From an uncultured bacterium (lineage in GTDB: Bacteria; Planctomycetota; GCA-002687715): a stretch of 64,000 bases of DNA. Position 1 is the first letter of the stretch, and each line of letters opens with the position of its first letter. The stretch covers positions 1-64,000 of the forward strand of contig CADEGH010000004.1 of the NCBI GenBank assembly GCA_902826835.1, in the 5' to 3' direction. The notes under the pieces are model-generated. The model was given only the letters and a program-made list of their open reading frames with translations. It had not been told where the DNA came from and did no database searches. A program made the position numbers and the translations under genes. Positions 26,101-33,780 of this stretch are shown one piece after another.

Positions 26101-26304
26101 AGCCCGCTCGACTGCCGTGATGGCACCGACGGTCAGTCGACGCTGCTCCTTCCCGGCGACCAGTTGGTGACCGTGGGCAGCGGACCCCACGATTACCGCC
26201 ACCGCGTGAGCGTGCCCCAGCCGCTGACTTGGGTGGCCACGAGTTCCCATCTGTTGGTCGTCACTCGCAGCGGCGAATTCCTCGTCTTCAATCTGAAGCC
26301 GTGA
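23182..26304 (+). CDS. DUF4388-TPR-transmembrane-beta-propeller fusion protein
   Basis: A 1040-residue protein. Residues 1-130 are a DUF4388/PATAN-type domain (MAIKGELPSTDLSNVFQMLA, then RGRLYVREQG), common in gliding and signalling proteins. Residues about 190-235 look like a winged helix (ITQVTGLSRYHVDLALHQLH), 240-440 contain TPR-like helices, 463-485 are one membrane helix (IAVAAVLIVVALLAFGYCHL), and 500-660 are charged coiled coil. A PEGA-like segment (ISLSVDLPADQRVTIHASRAG type, about 675-730) leads into a PQQ/WD40-like propeller to the end (AVDSNTAVLVGREGSLATWR repeats). This places a cytoplasmic DUF4388/TPR sensor part opposite an external propeller. No kinase domain is present. Its 3' end overlaps the convergent DUF1844 gene by 17 bp. 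Confidence 0.75.
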   Translation: MAIKGELPSTDLSNVFQMLALNRKRGRLYVREQGNLLGHRRLYIFENQVALDERPAPRPLGPLMVEMGVVSYADYRAALERGEQYRSDPVHLLRQQGTITDEDLKAVAIKVEEEGILEVFLWRSIFFNLEEGGADPIGGHFFSVDHLIMEAARRQDEWRHHSEVGLQRPRVFESGRESAQTRDLTQLEPIPHIVLDAVDGVKGSHQITQVTGLSRYHVDLALHQLHQAGLVQPIDRESLIASGDRLFEENRPEDAIRMYRCALPDDRNDIGLHQRFARAHQSLGRLAKAGAHLRYAAELFAESGHVRETVDTLQEVLAVLPTDFRSLQRAVAILASSPIALTEADTALLAQADKLLLFFLDTDQHESALTLAEALYQLRPQDASVLATLAKLRLRAGRQEEAADAYLGLAEKKVQDHDDLGALEIYRTLVGLAPSRRARIEPRIAEIQRRLSRQQTVERTSRRGIAVAAVLIVVALLAFGYCHLARSALEAIPAMEPDRSESIKQRQAALDRMRGRFPLTPAAIAAKSESEQLRAQIEGAEKEERDREEVRRAESREKRNQAGRALAESKGLLGLRKTVKAYERCREAVRLFDEIQDQTPAAVEARELAQGLSDRVRIAEGHLTQLREAKAKSDRARVHAHAQSLAVDYRELAEANDLVLPVEIVGGPSGIQLSCPELGVSGQDRLSLDLPADQRVTIHASRAGMRTETLTLAWPEVAHRVPIVLAASDGPVTNSAPFPLSGLAAVDSNTAVLVGREGSLATWRTGQGVGSVIRPTSLRSVRLPSTLAGGSVVTVSETGSLSSYSPAENRVAWETDLGFSPAGLAADSRTVVVADGSGKVIAVEPGSGRERWRAQLEKPTIQVCVNQGHIGCRQSDGTLTILDAQTGREVHRSADQVGGLIHVTEEGSPVVWIRGRGLVRRQARELTLLHAESESAPFLFTPTRTPQGVFLACQAKTLHRISASGTLTLELPDSPLDCRDGTDGQSTLLLPGDQLVTVGSGPHDYRHRVSVPQPLTWVATSSHLLVVTRSGEFLVFNLKP

Positions 26305-26557
26305 CGGAGTCGCTCAGCGCCGAGAGCCGCGAGAGGACCGAGCGCAGAAGTTCGTCCTCGCGACTCGTTCGATGGTCCTGCGTCTTTTCCTGGAGCACCT
26401 CGAGCAATCCCAGCGCGTAGGCCGCCCGCTCCGGGTGGACCGTCGGCTTCCCCGAAACGGGATTGGGCACCTGCCCCAATTCCACCAGCACCTGCGTGGC
26501 CAACTGCATGATCAGGGCCTCGAGCGAAGGTTCCAGTCGGATCGGTCCCTCTTTCAT
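26288..26557 (-). CDS. DUF1844 domain protein
   Basis: An 89-residue protein with the DUF1844 pattern: [20 protein letters not shown], then [20 protein letters not shown] and LLEVLQEKT. Function of the family is unknown. It overlaps pyrG by 4 bp at its start and is the last gene of the lipoprotein-kdsB-pyrG-DUF1844 operon. Confidence 0.85.
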   Translation of the reverse strand: MKEGPIRLEPSLEALIMQLATQVLVELGQVPNPVSGKPTVHPERAAYALGLLEVLQEKTQDHRTSREDELLRSVLSRLSALSDSVTASD

Positions 26558-28209
26558 CGACTGCCACTCCCGCGTTCGACGGCAGCTTCGACCTTTTGGC
26601 CGAGCAATCCCGATTTCCGCGCCAGGGCCGCGCGCACGAATCCGCGGAAAATCGGATGCGGGGAGAGCGGCTTGCTCTTGAACTCAGGGTGGAATTGGAC
26701 GCCGATGAACCAAGGGTGCGAGGGCAGTTCGATGATCTCGACCAGGTCTTTTTCGGCCCAAGTGCCGCTCACGGAGAGCCCGTGTTTCTCGAGGGCGGGA
26801 CGCCAGCGATTGTTGACCTCGAAGCGGTGGCGATGCCGCTCCGAGATGGCGCGCGTTCCGTAGAGTCGGCTCGCCAGACTGTCGTCACGCAACGTGCAGG
26901 GGTAGGCGCCGAGGCGCATCGTCCCGCCTTTGCGGTCGAGGTTGGCTTGATCCGGCAAGAAATCGATCACCGGGAACGCCGAATCCCGATCGAATTCGGT
27001 CGAGTTGGCGCCCTTCATGCCCGCCACGTTGCGAGCGAACTCGATGACCGCCATTTGCAAGCCGAGACAGATGCCGAAGAAGGGGATGCCGTTCTCCCGC
27101 GCGTAACGCACGGCCTGGATCTTCCCCTCGATGCCCCGGTCGCCGAACCCGCCCGGCACCAGAAGGGCGTGAATGCCACGCAGCAGATCCTCGGGGCCTT
27201 CGCGCTCCACGTCCTCGGCGCTGATCTTCCGGATCCGCACCCGCGTGCGATTGGCGATTCCCGCGTGATCGAGCGCCTCGTAAATCGACTTGTAGCTGTC
27301 GTTCAGGTTGATGTACTTGCCACACACGCCGATCACCACCTCCTCGCTCATCGAACGGATGGTGGCGATCATTTCTTTCCAGTCGTCGAGTTTGATGTCT
27401 TCGGCCGCGAGTTGGAGGCGACGCACGACGATGTCGTCGAGCCCGTTCTCCTGGAGCATCACCGGAACTTCGTAGATCGAAGACTGGACGTCGCGTTCTT
27501 CGATGACCGCCTCTTTGGGCACGTTGCAAAACAGGGAGAGCTTTGCTCGCAGGTCTTCGTCGAGCGCCCGTTCGGTGCGGCACACGAGAACGTCGGGCTG
27601 AATGCCGATTTGGCGAAGCTGCGCCACCGAGTGCTGCGACGGCTTGGTCTTGAGCTCGCCCGAGGCGCGCATGAACGGCACCAAGGTCAAATGGATGAAC
27701 ATCGTGCGCTCTCGCCCCTGCTCGAGCGCAAACTGCCGAATCGCTTCGAGGAAGGGGAGGCTCTCGATGTCGCCGACGGTTCCACCGACCTCGGTGATCA
27801 CCACGTCCAAGTCGCGCGCGGCCATTTTCAGAATGGCGGCTTTGATCTCGTTGGTGATGTGCGGCACCACCTGGACGGTGCTGCCGAGATACTCGCCCCG
27901 GCGTTCCTTCTCGATGACCGAGAGGTAGATGCGCCCCGCGGTGTAGTTGCTCGTGCGATCGATCGGCGACGAGGTGTAGCGCTCGTAGTGGCCGAGATCC
28001 AAGTCGGTTTCGGCGCCGTCATCCGTGACGTAGACCTCGCCGTGCTGGTAGGGGCTCATCGTGCCGGGGTCGACGTTGATGTAGGGATCCAGTTTCTGGA
28101 TTCCCACCGAGAGACCTCGGCGCTCGAGCAGGAGGCCGATGGCGGCGGAGGTGAGTCCCTTCCCGAGAGAGGACACGACCCCGCCGGTCACGAAGATGAA
28201 CTTTGCCAT
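26554..28209 (-). CDS. pyrG: CTP synthase
   Basis: A 551-residue enzyme that aminates UTP to CTP with glutamine and ATP. The synthetase domain begins [22 protein letters not shown] and carries [20 protein letters not shown]; the glutaminase domain has [18 protein letters not shown] with the catalytic Cys, and [12 protein letters not shown] with the His/Glu of the triad. Length is normal. It lies 15 bp after kdsB; CTP is also the co-substrate of KdsB, so their cotranscription makes biochemical sense. Confidence 0.98.
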   Translation of the reverse strand: MAKFIFVTGGVVSSLGKGLTSAAIGLLLERRGLSVGIQKLDPYINVDPGTMSPYQHGEVYVTDDGAETDLDLGHYERYTSSPIDRTSNYTAGRIYLSVIEKERRGEYLGSTVQVVPHITNEIKAAILKMAARDLDVVITEVGGTVGDIESLPFLEAIRQFALEQGRERTMFIHLTLVPFMRASGELKTKPSQHSVAQLRQIGIQPDVLVCRTERALDEDLRAKLSLFCNVPKEAVIEERDVQSSIYEVPVMLQENGLDDIVVRRLQLAAEDIKLDDWKEMIATIRSMSEEVVIGVCGKYINLNDSYKSIYEALDHAGIANRTRVRIRKISAEDVEREGPEDLLRGIHALLVPGGFGDRGIEGKIQAVRYARENGIPFFGICLGLQMAVIEFARNVAGMKGANSTEFDRDSAFPVIDFLPDQANLDRKGGTMRLGAYPCTLRDDSLASRLYGTRAISERHRHRFEVNNRWRPALEKHGLSVSGTWAEKDLVEIIELPSHPWFIGVQFHPEFKSKPLSPHPIFRGFVRAALARKSGLLGQKVEAAVERGSGSR

Positions 28210-28224
28210 GGTCGACTCTTAGCG

Positions 28225-28974
28225 CTACGGACGAAAACCCTCCCACTTCGCCCGGAACGCCGCGAAGTCGGAGGGGGTGTCGATCCCGTGCGGGGCTTCG
28301 CCGCAGAGTTCGACGCCGATGGAGATGCCGTTCTCGAGGAGACGCAGTTGTTCGAGGGACTCGATGCGCTCGAGTCGCCCCCGGGGCCACGTGAGGAAGG
28401 CTTGGAGCACCTCCCGACGATACGCGTAGATGCCGAGGTGGAGGAGCGGCCACGGATCTGAATCCAAGGGCCCTGGGTCGCCCGGCTTATGGGCAGGAAT
28501 CTCCGCCCGGCTGAAATACAGGGCCCGGCTTCGTACGTCGGTCACCACTTTGACCCGGTTCGGATCGGCGACGGCGCTCCCGTCCGGGAATGGACAGGCG
28601 GCCGTGCAGCAGCCGAGCTCCTGATCGTCGCGAAGCCGCTGGACCAGTCGATCGATCAGGGCCGGCGCAATGTCCGGCTCATCCCCCTGAACATTGAGCA
28701 CGATCTCGGCGTCCAGCTGGGGAAGGAGTTCGCCGATGCGGTCTGACCCAGTCGGGTGGGAGGGGAGCGTCATGCGGGCGTCGCCGCCAAAGGCGCGCAC
28801 GGCCTGCGCGATGCGCTCGTCATCCGTCGCAACCACCACCGCCTCCAGGGATCGGGCTTCTCGCACCCTCGCCCACACGTGTTCGATGAGGGTGCGGCCC
28901 CCGGCCAATAGGAGGGGTTTTCCCGGGAGGCGCGTACTCGCGAACCGGGCGGGGATGACGGCGACGGCCCTCAT
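28225..28974 (-). CDS. kdsB: 3-deoxy-manno-octulosonate cytidylyltransferase
   Basis: A 249-residue enzyme making CMP-Kdo for lipopolysaccharide. Signature VIPARFASTRLPGKPLL at the N-terminus, VVVATDDERIAQAV, ENVQGDEP-type NVQGDEPDIAP near residue 94, and the YAYRREVLQAFLTWP segment. It is evidence for a Kdo-containing outer membrane. It sits 16 bp after the lipoprotein gene and 15 bp before pyrG. Confidence 0.95.
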   Translation of the reverse strand: MRAVAVIPARFASTRLPGKPLLLAGGRTLIEHVWARVREARSLEAVVVATDDERIAQAVRAFGGDARMTLPSHPTGSDRIGELLPQLDAEIVLNVQGDEPDIAPALIDRLVQRLRDDQELGCCTAACPFPDGSAVADPNRVKVVTDVRSRALYFSRAEIPAHKPGDPGPLDSDPWPLLHLGIYAYRREVLQAFLTWPRGRLERIESLEQLRLLENGISIGVELCGEAPHGIDTPSDFAAFRAKWEGFRP

Positions 28975-28990
28975 GGCGGGTTCGCCGCGA

Positions 28991-29569
28991 CTAAAACGGC
29001 GGGGATTCGCTCACGCTCTTCTGCGTGAACCACACCGCGAGGAGCGTCTTGCACTTGGAGTAGGTCGTCAACCGGTCGATAGCAGCCGCATCACCGGTCT
29101 TGGCCGGGAGAGCTCCGAGCAACCTGCGGCGGTTGCCTGCCTCTTCCAGGTAGATCAGGCCGCGGAAGCTCGCCTCGATCTGGCCATCGCGCGTGAGGTA
29201 ACGCTCCTCACCTGGCTGGAACGGGGAAGCGGTGCGCGAGAAGCCCAATTCGTCCAATTGACCGACGAGTTGGTCCAATTCCTCGTCGCTGTAGACCTTG
29301 TAAGCCTGTTCGGGCAGGCCCAGGACGATGGACCTTTGACCTTCGGGAGTCGCGCGTCCGCGGTGCCCCTCGTTCACGAAGATCACCAGGTCCTTGGTCG
29401 CGCTCTGGACCAAGATCAGGCGGCGATCCCCGCGCGCGGAAGGGGTGGTATTGACGGGAGGCAGGGCGCTTCGGTCCGAGGACCGGGATGTCGAACCCCG
29501 GCCGCCACCTCCGCCTTCGCAGCTCACAAACGCCCCACACAAGACGATGACGGTCACGAGCAGCCGCAT
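28991..29569 (-). CDS. Putative lipoprotein, hypothetical
   Basis: A 192-residue protein starting MRLLVTVIVLCGAFVSCEGG: a short signal sequence ending in a lipobox-like FVSC, so lipidation at Cys17 is likely, followed by a Gly/Ser-rich linker. The folded part (residues about 50-190: RRLILVQSATKDLVIFVNEGHRG, YSDEELDQLVGQLDELGF) resembles nothing I can name. It has an AGGAG Shine-Dalgarno 9 nt before the ATG and the promoter at 29605-29632, and heads the kdsB-pyrG-DUF1844 operon. Confidence 0.72.
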   Translation of the reverse strand: MRLLVTVIVLCGAFVSCEGGGGGRGSTSRSSDRSALPPVNTTPSARGDRRLILVQSATKDLVIFVNEGHRGRATPEGQRSIVLGLPEQAYKVYSDEELDQLVGQLDELGFSRTASPFQPGEERYLTRDGQIEASFRGLIYLEEAGNRRRLLGALPAKTGDAAAIDRLTTYSKCKTLLAVWFTQKSVSESPPF

Positions 29570-29604
29570 GAATCACCACTCCTAGGTTGGCCGGGACGGG
29601 GCGC

Positions 29605-29632
29605 ATCATACCCGGGCCCTAGGGGGCGCCAA
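29605..29632 (-). promoter_or_regulatory. Sigma70-like promoter of the lipoprotein-kdsB-pyrG operon
   Basis: On the minus strand TTGGCG (29632-29627), a 16-bp spacer, and TATGAT (29610-29605). The TATGAT box differs from consensus at one position. Predicted start is about 30 nt before the lipoprotein ATG, which has its own AGGAG. Confidence 0.6.
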
Positions 29633-29714
29633 CCGGCCGAAATCGAAGCACGCAAGCGACCGGGGCCAAGATGTGGGGGCCCCGGAATTCCACCCTACGA
29701 GCGGTGGAGGGCTG

Positions 29715-29742
29715 TTGACGTAGTGCCACCTGGCCTTATGAT
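29715..29742 (+). promoter_or_regulatory. Sigma70-like promoter of the LysM gene
   Basis: TTGACG (29715-29720), 16-bp spacer, TATGAT (29737-29742). The predicted leader is about 56 nt and contains GGAGG at 29793-29797, 7 nt before the ATG. It is back-to-back with the divergent promoter at 29605-29632, which has the same -10 sequence and spacer length. Confidence 0.65.
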
Positions 29743-29804
29743 CAAGAGAACCAGGAGTGCCAGGGACGGGCACGTCTGGACTTGTTCGACTTCGGAGGCG
29801 GGCC

Positions 29805-30680
29805 ATGGGGAATTTGGAAAAAGCGGGGATCGGGGTCGTCGTGGTGCTCTTGGCCATCATCCTGGTGGTGGCGTTCGTGACGGACCCTGCGCGTAAGTCG
29901 GACCAGGGGACACGAACCGACGGTGGGACGGCTGAGGTCGCCAAAGCCGATCCCAAGGCGCCGCTGACGCCGCTGCAGCGCTCCCGCACCGAAGCCCCGC
30001 CGCTGCGCGTGGTGGACAACAACAACTCCGGCCTGCGCACCATTCGCAATGAGAGTCCGGATCCCAAGGTCGAGAAGGACCCCGAAGTCGCGCCTCTCCC
30101 GAAGAGCGAGCCGGTGCGCGAAGATCCCAAGCCCCCCACTCCGTCCGAATCGCCCGCCCTCGCCACGCCCGGCTGGCCACGCGAAGTCAAACTCGGTGAC
30201 GGTGAAAGCCTCTGGAAGGTGGCGGAACGCGAGTACGGCCGCGCGCTGGCCGATCGCATGGTTCCGCTCATGCAGAAGGAGAGCGGAATCAAAGACGCTC
30301 GACGTCTGGCGACCGGCGCCACCATCAAACTTCCCGCGCCTCCCGAAGTGGTGAGCGCCCCGAAGACGGAACCCAAAGACAGCGGATCCACGCCCAAGAC
30401 TCCGCCTGCTCCCAAGCCTTCGACGAGCGACCCGGCTCGCCGCCGCGCCGGCAGCTCCTTGCCTTTCGATCCAGGCTCGGGCTCTTCCGTTGCGACTCCG
30501 GTGAGTGCCACCGGGGGAAGCCTCTACATCGTCAAAGACACCGACACGCTCGCGAGCATCGCCCGTCGCGAACTCGGCTCGGTGCAGCGCGTCGCCGAAA
30601 TCGTGAAGCTGAACGGGATCAAGGACCCCAACCGGGTGCTCGCCGGGACCAAACTCCGCCTGCCCGCCAAACGCCCATGA
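29805..30680 (+). CDS. Membrane-anchored LysM-domain protein
   Basis: A 291-residue protein with an N-terminal membrane anchor (AGIGVVVVLLAIILVVAFVT, residues 6-25), a long Pro/Lys-rich linker, a first LysM-like module (VKLGDGESLWKVAEREYGRA, about 125-180), a second Pro-rich linker, and a C-terminal LysM (YIVKDTDTLASIARRELGSV to GTKLRLPAKRP, about 240-291). LysM modules bind peptidoglycan glycan chains, so this protein probably tethers the inner membrane to the cell wall. The ATG at 29805 is set by the GGAGG 7 nt upstream. It is the first gene after a good promoter and overlaps a small downstream ORF by 4 bp. Confidence 0.82.
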   Translation: MGNLEKAGIGVVVVLLAIILVVAFVTDPARKSDQGTRTDGGTAEVAKADPKAPLTPLQRSRTEAPPLRVVDNNNSGLRTIRNESPDPKVEKDPEVAPLPKSEPVREDPKPPTPSESPALATPGWPREVKLGDGESLWKVAEREYGRALADRMVPLMQKESGIKDARRLATGATIKLPAPPEVVSAPKTEPKDSGSTPKTPPAPKPSTSDPARRRAGSSLPFDPGSGSSVATPVSATGGSLYIVKDTDTLASIARRELGSVQRVAEIVKLNGIKDPNRVLAGTKLRLPAKRP

Positions 30681-30895
30681 TCCAGGCCAGCGCTCCTACG
30701 GCTTTGGAGACCGCGCGCGCCGCGGCCGACGAACTCACGTTGGCGATGGCCGACGAAGGCCTCCGTGCCTTGGTCCTTTCGGCCGACGCCGCGACCCTCA
30801 GCCATTGGTTTCGTCGATCGCCCACGACCACGGAATCATCTGTGGCCCAATCCGCACCGACCGGAAAGCCGGTTCGCCCCGCCACGCTCGCAAGC

Positions 30896-30907
<12 letters not shown>
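30677..30907 (+). CDS. Small hypothetical protein
   Basis: A 76-residue ORF whose ATG overlaps the LysM stop codon (ATGA, 30677-30680) and whose 3' end overlaps the convergent NtrX-like gene by 12 bp. The first half (ALETARAAADELTLAMADEG) is helical-looking and the rest Ser/Pro/Thr-rich. No known family. The 4-bp coupling and the local pattern of overlapping genes support it; size and lack of motifs argue for caution. Confidence 0.4.
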
Positions 30908-32260
<1,353 letters not shown>

Positions 32261-32402
32261 GCGGGTCTCACTCGAGTCCAAGGTGGCGGCGCCAACCTGG
32301 GCTCCGCGCCGGCCGACGGAGCTCTGACCCCGCGGGCACGGCGAAGCTTAGCAGTGGCGCGGTGGGCCGGTTGCCGGGCTCCCCGAAACGGCGGCGCGAC
32401 GG

Positions 32403-32408
32403 TATCCT
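32403..32408 (+). promoter_or_regulatory. Putative -10 box for leaderless anmK
   Basis: TATCCT is followed by six bases (GCCCGC) and the ATG of anmK at 32415. No Shine-Dalgarno is present, which fits a leaderless transcript. Confidence 0.4.
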
Positions 32409-32414
32409 GCCCGC

Positions 32415-33569
32415 ATGTCGTTTGCGCGCCTTTCGAAGCTTGCGATGGCGGATCGCTTGCGCGTGGTCGGCCTCAACTCCGGCACGAGCATGGACGGCAT
32501 CGACGCCCTGCTCTGCGAGCTCGGGCCCGGCCCTGCGATCGTGGTCCGCCACACGATCACGGTCCCCTACCCTGTCAATCTCAGGCGGCGACTTGCGGCC
32601 GCGCCCAAGCTCTCGCTCGAGGACACCTGTCGCCTGCACGCGGAAGTCGGGGAGGCGTTTGCTCAGGCTGTGTTCGAACTCTTGCGCCAGGCCGATGTGA
32701 AGCCGAGCGACATCGATCTGATCGGAAGCCACGGCCAGACGGTTTGCCACCTCCCCGAACCCCAGGCGCAGCGGCGGGCTACCACCCTTCAAATCGGCGA
32801 CCTCGACGTCATCGCGGAGCGAACCGGCGCGATCGTGGTCGGCGATTTCCGCGCCCGCGATATCGCCGCGGGCGGAGAGGGAGCCCCCCTGATGCCGTTC
32901 CTCGACTGGCTGCTCTTCCGCGAGCGCCCGCGCACCCTCTGCTTGAACCTCGGTGGCATCGCCAACATCACCTTGGTCACCACGGATCCCGAAGGGGTCA
33001 TGGCCTTCGACATCGGACCGGCCAACCTGCCCCTCGACCTCTTGGCGGCTCGCCTCACCAATGGCAGCGAGAACTTCGACCCCGGTGGGCGCCTCGCCGC
33101 CACCGGCCTCGTCGATTCCATACTCTTGGACAAGCTGCTCGCCCACCCCTTCCTGCACCAGACGCCGCCGAAGAGCACCGGTCGCGAAATGTTCGGGCAG
33201 GCCTTCGTCGAGGACCTGGTGGCCCGCCACCAGCATCTCGCGCTCAGAGACATCCTCGCCACCTGCGTGGCGTTCGTGGCCCGCGGGGTCCACCAGGCAG
33301 TTCAACAGTTTCTGGACATCCCCGGGGGCCCGCGCGAGCTCGTGGTCAGCGGGGGAGGGGTCCACAACCTGACCCTGATGCGGCATCTGAAGCAGCTCTT
33401 TTTCCCGGTGCCGGTGACCTCCCTCGCGGCCCACGGAATCGATCCCGACGCCAAGGAAGCCCTCCTCTTTGCCTGCCTCGCCCGGGAGCGGGTGTTTGGT
33501 CGACCCGGAAATCTGCCCCGTGTCACGGGGGCCCGCTGGCCGGTGACTCTGGGCAAGCTGGCGTTTTGA
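32415..33569 (+). CDS. anmK: Anhydro-N-acetylmuramic acid kinase
   Basis: A 384-residue AnmK, which hydrolyses and phosphorylates 1,6-anhydro-MurNAc released during peptidoglycan turnover to MurNAc-6-phosphate. Motifs: VVGLNSGTSMDGIDALLCEL, IGSHGQTVCHLPE, VVGDFRARDIAAGGEGAPL, LNLGGIANITL, AFDIGPANLPLDLL, and ELVVSGGGVHNLTLM. A second in-frame ATG at 32445 (MADRLRVVG) is possible, but the TATCCT box 6 nt before 32415 favours the first. It is divergent from the NtrX-like gene. Confidence 0.95.
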   Translation: MSFARLSKLAMADRLRVVGLNSGTSMDGIDALLCELGPGPAIVVRHTITVPYPVNLRRRLAAAPKLSLEDTCRLHAEVGEAFAQAVFELLRQADVKPSDIDLIGSHGQTVCHLPEPQAQRRATTLQIGDLDVIAERTGAIVVGDFRARDIAAGGEGAPLMPFLDWLLFRERPRTLCLNLGGIANITLVTTDPEGVMAFDIGPANLPLDLLAARLTNGSENFDPGGRLAATGLVDSILLDKLLAHPFLHQTPPKSTGREMFGQAFVEDLVARHQHLALRDILATCVAFVARGVHQAVQQFLDIPGGPRELVVSGGGVHNLTLMRHLKQLFFPVPVTSLAAHGIDPDAKEALLFACLARERVFGRPGNLPRVTGARWPVTLGKLAF

Positions 33570-33637
33570 CCGGGGAAATCCTGCGGAAACCCTGACCCCG
33601 GCAGAACTTCCGGCCGCCCCCGCCCAAAGAGGATCAT

Positions 33638-33665
33638 TTGACTCCCTGGGAGCCTTCCATAGAAT
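33638..33665 (+). promoter_or_regulatory. Sigma70-like promoter of the HEAT-repeat gene
   Basis: TTGACT (33638-33643), 16-bp spacer, TAGAAT (33660-33665): five of six consensus bases in each box. Predicted leader is about 110 nt and contains the hairpin at 33740-33758. Confidence 0.65.
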
Positions 33666-33739
33666 GCCCACCTCCTGTCACCACCGGGCGACCGAGGGAA
33701 CGGGAACTGGAAGCGCTGGTGCGCTCGGGGAAAAAAGAC

Positions 33740-33758
33740 GGGACGCGGATCGCGTCCC
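33740..33758 (+). other. Stable hairpin in the 5' leader of the HEAT-repeat gene
   Basis: GGGACGCG-GAT-CGCGTCCC: an 8-bp perfect stem with a 3-nt loop, ending 22 nt before the ATG. There is no U-tract, so it is not a terminator; it may set mRNA stability or access to the CAGGGAG ribosome-binding site just downstream. Confidence 0.5.
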
Positions 33759-33780
33759 CTGTTCAGGGAGTCATCGTCCC

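Noticed and set aside
26596..28461. 621-codon plus-strand open frame
   Set aside because: It is antisense to pyrG and kdsB, which are unmistakable, and its product has no recognisable motif.
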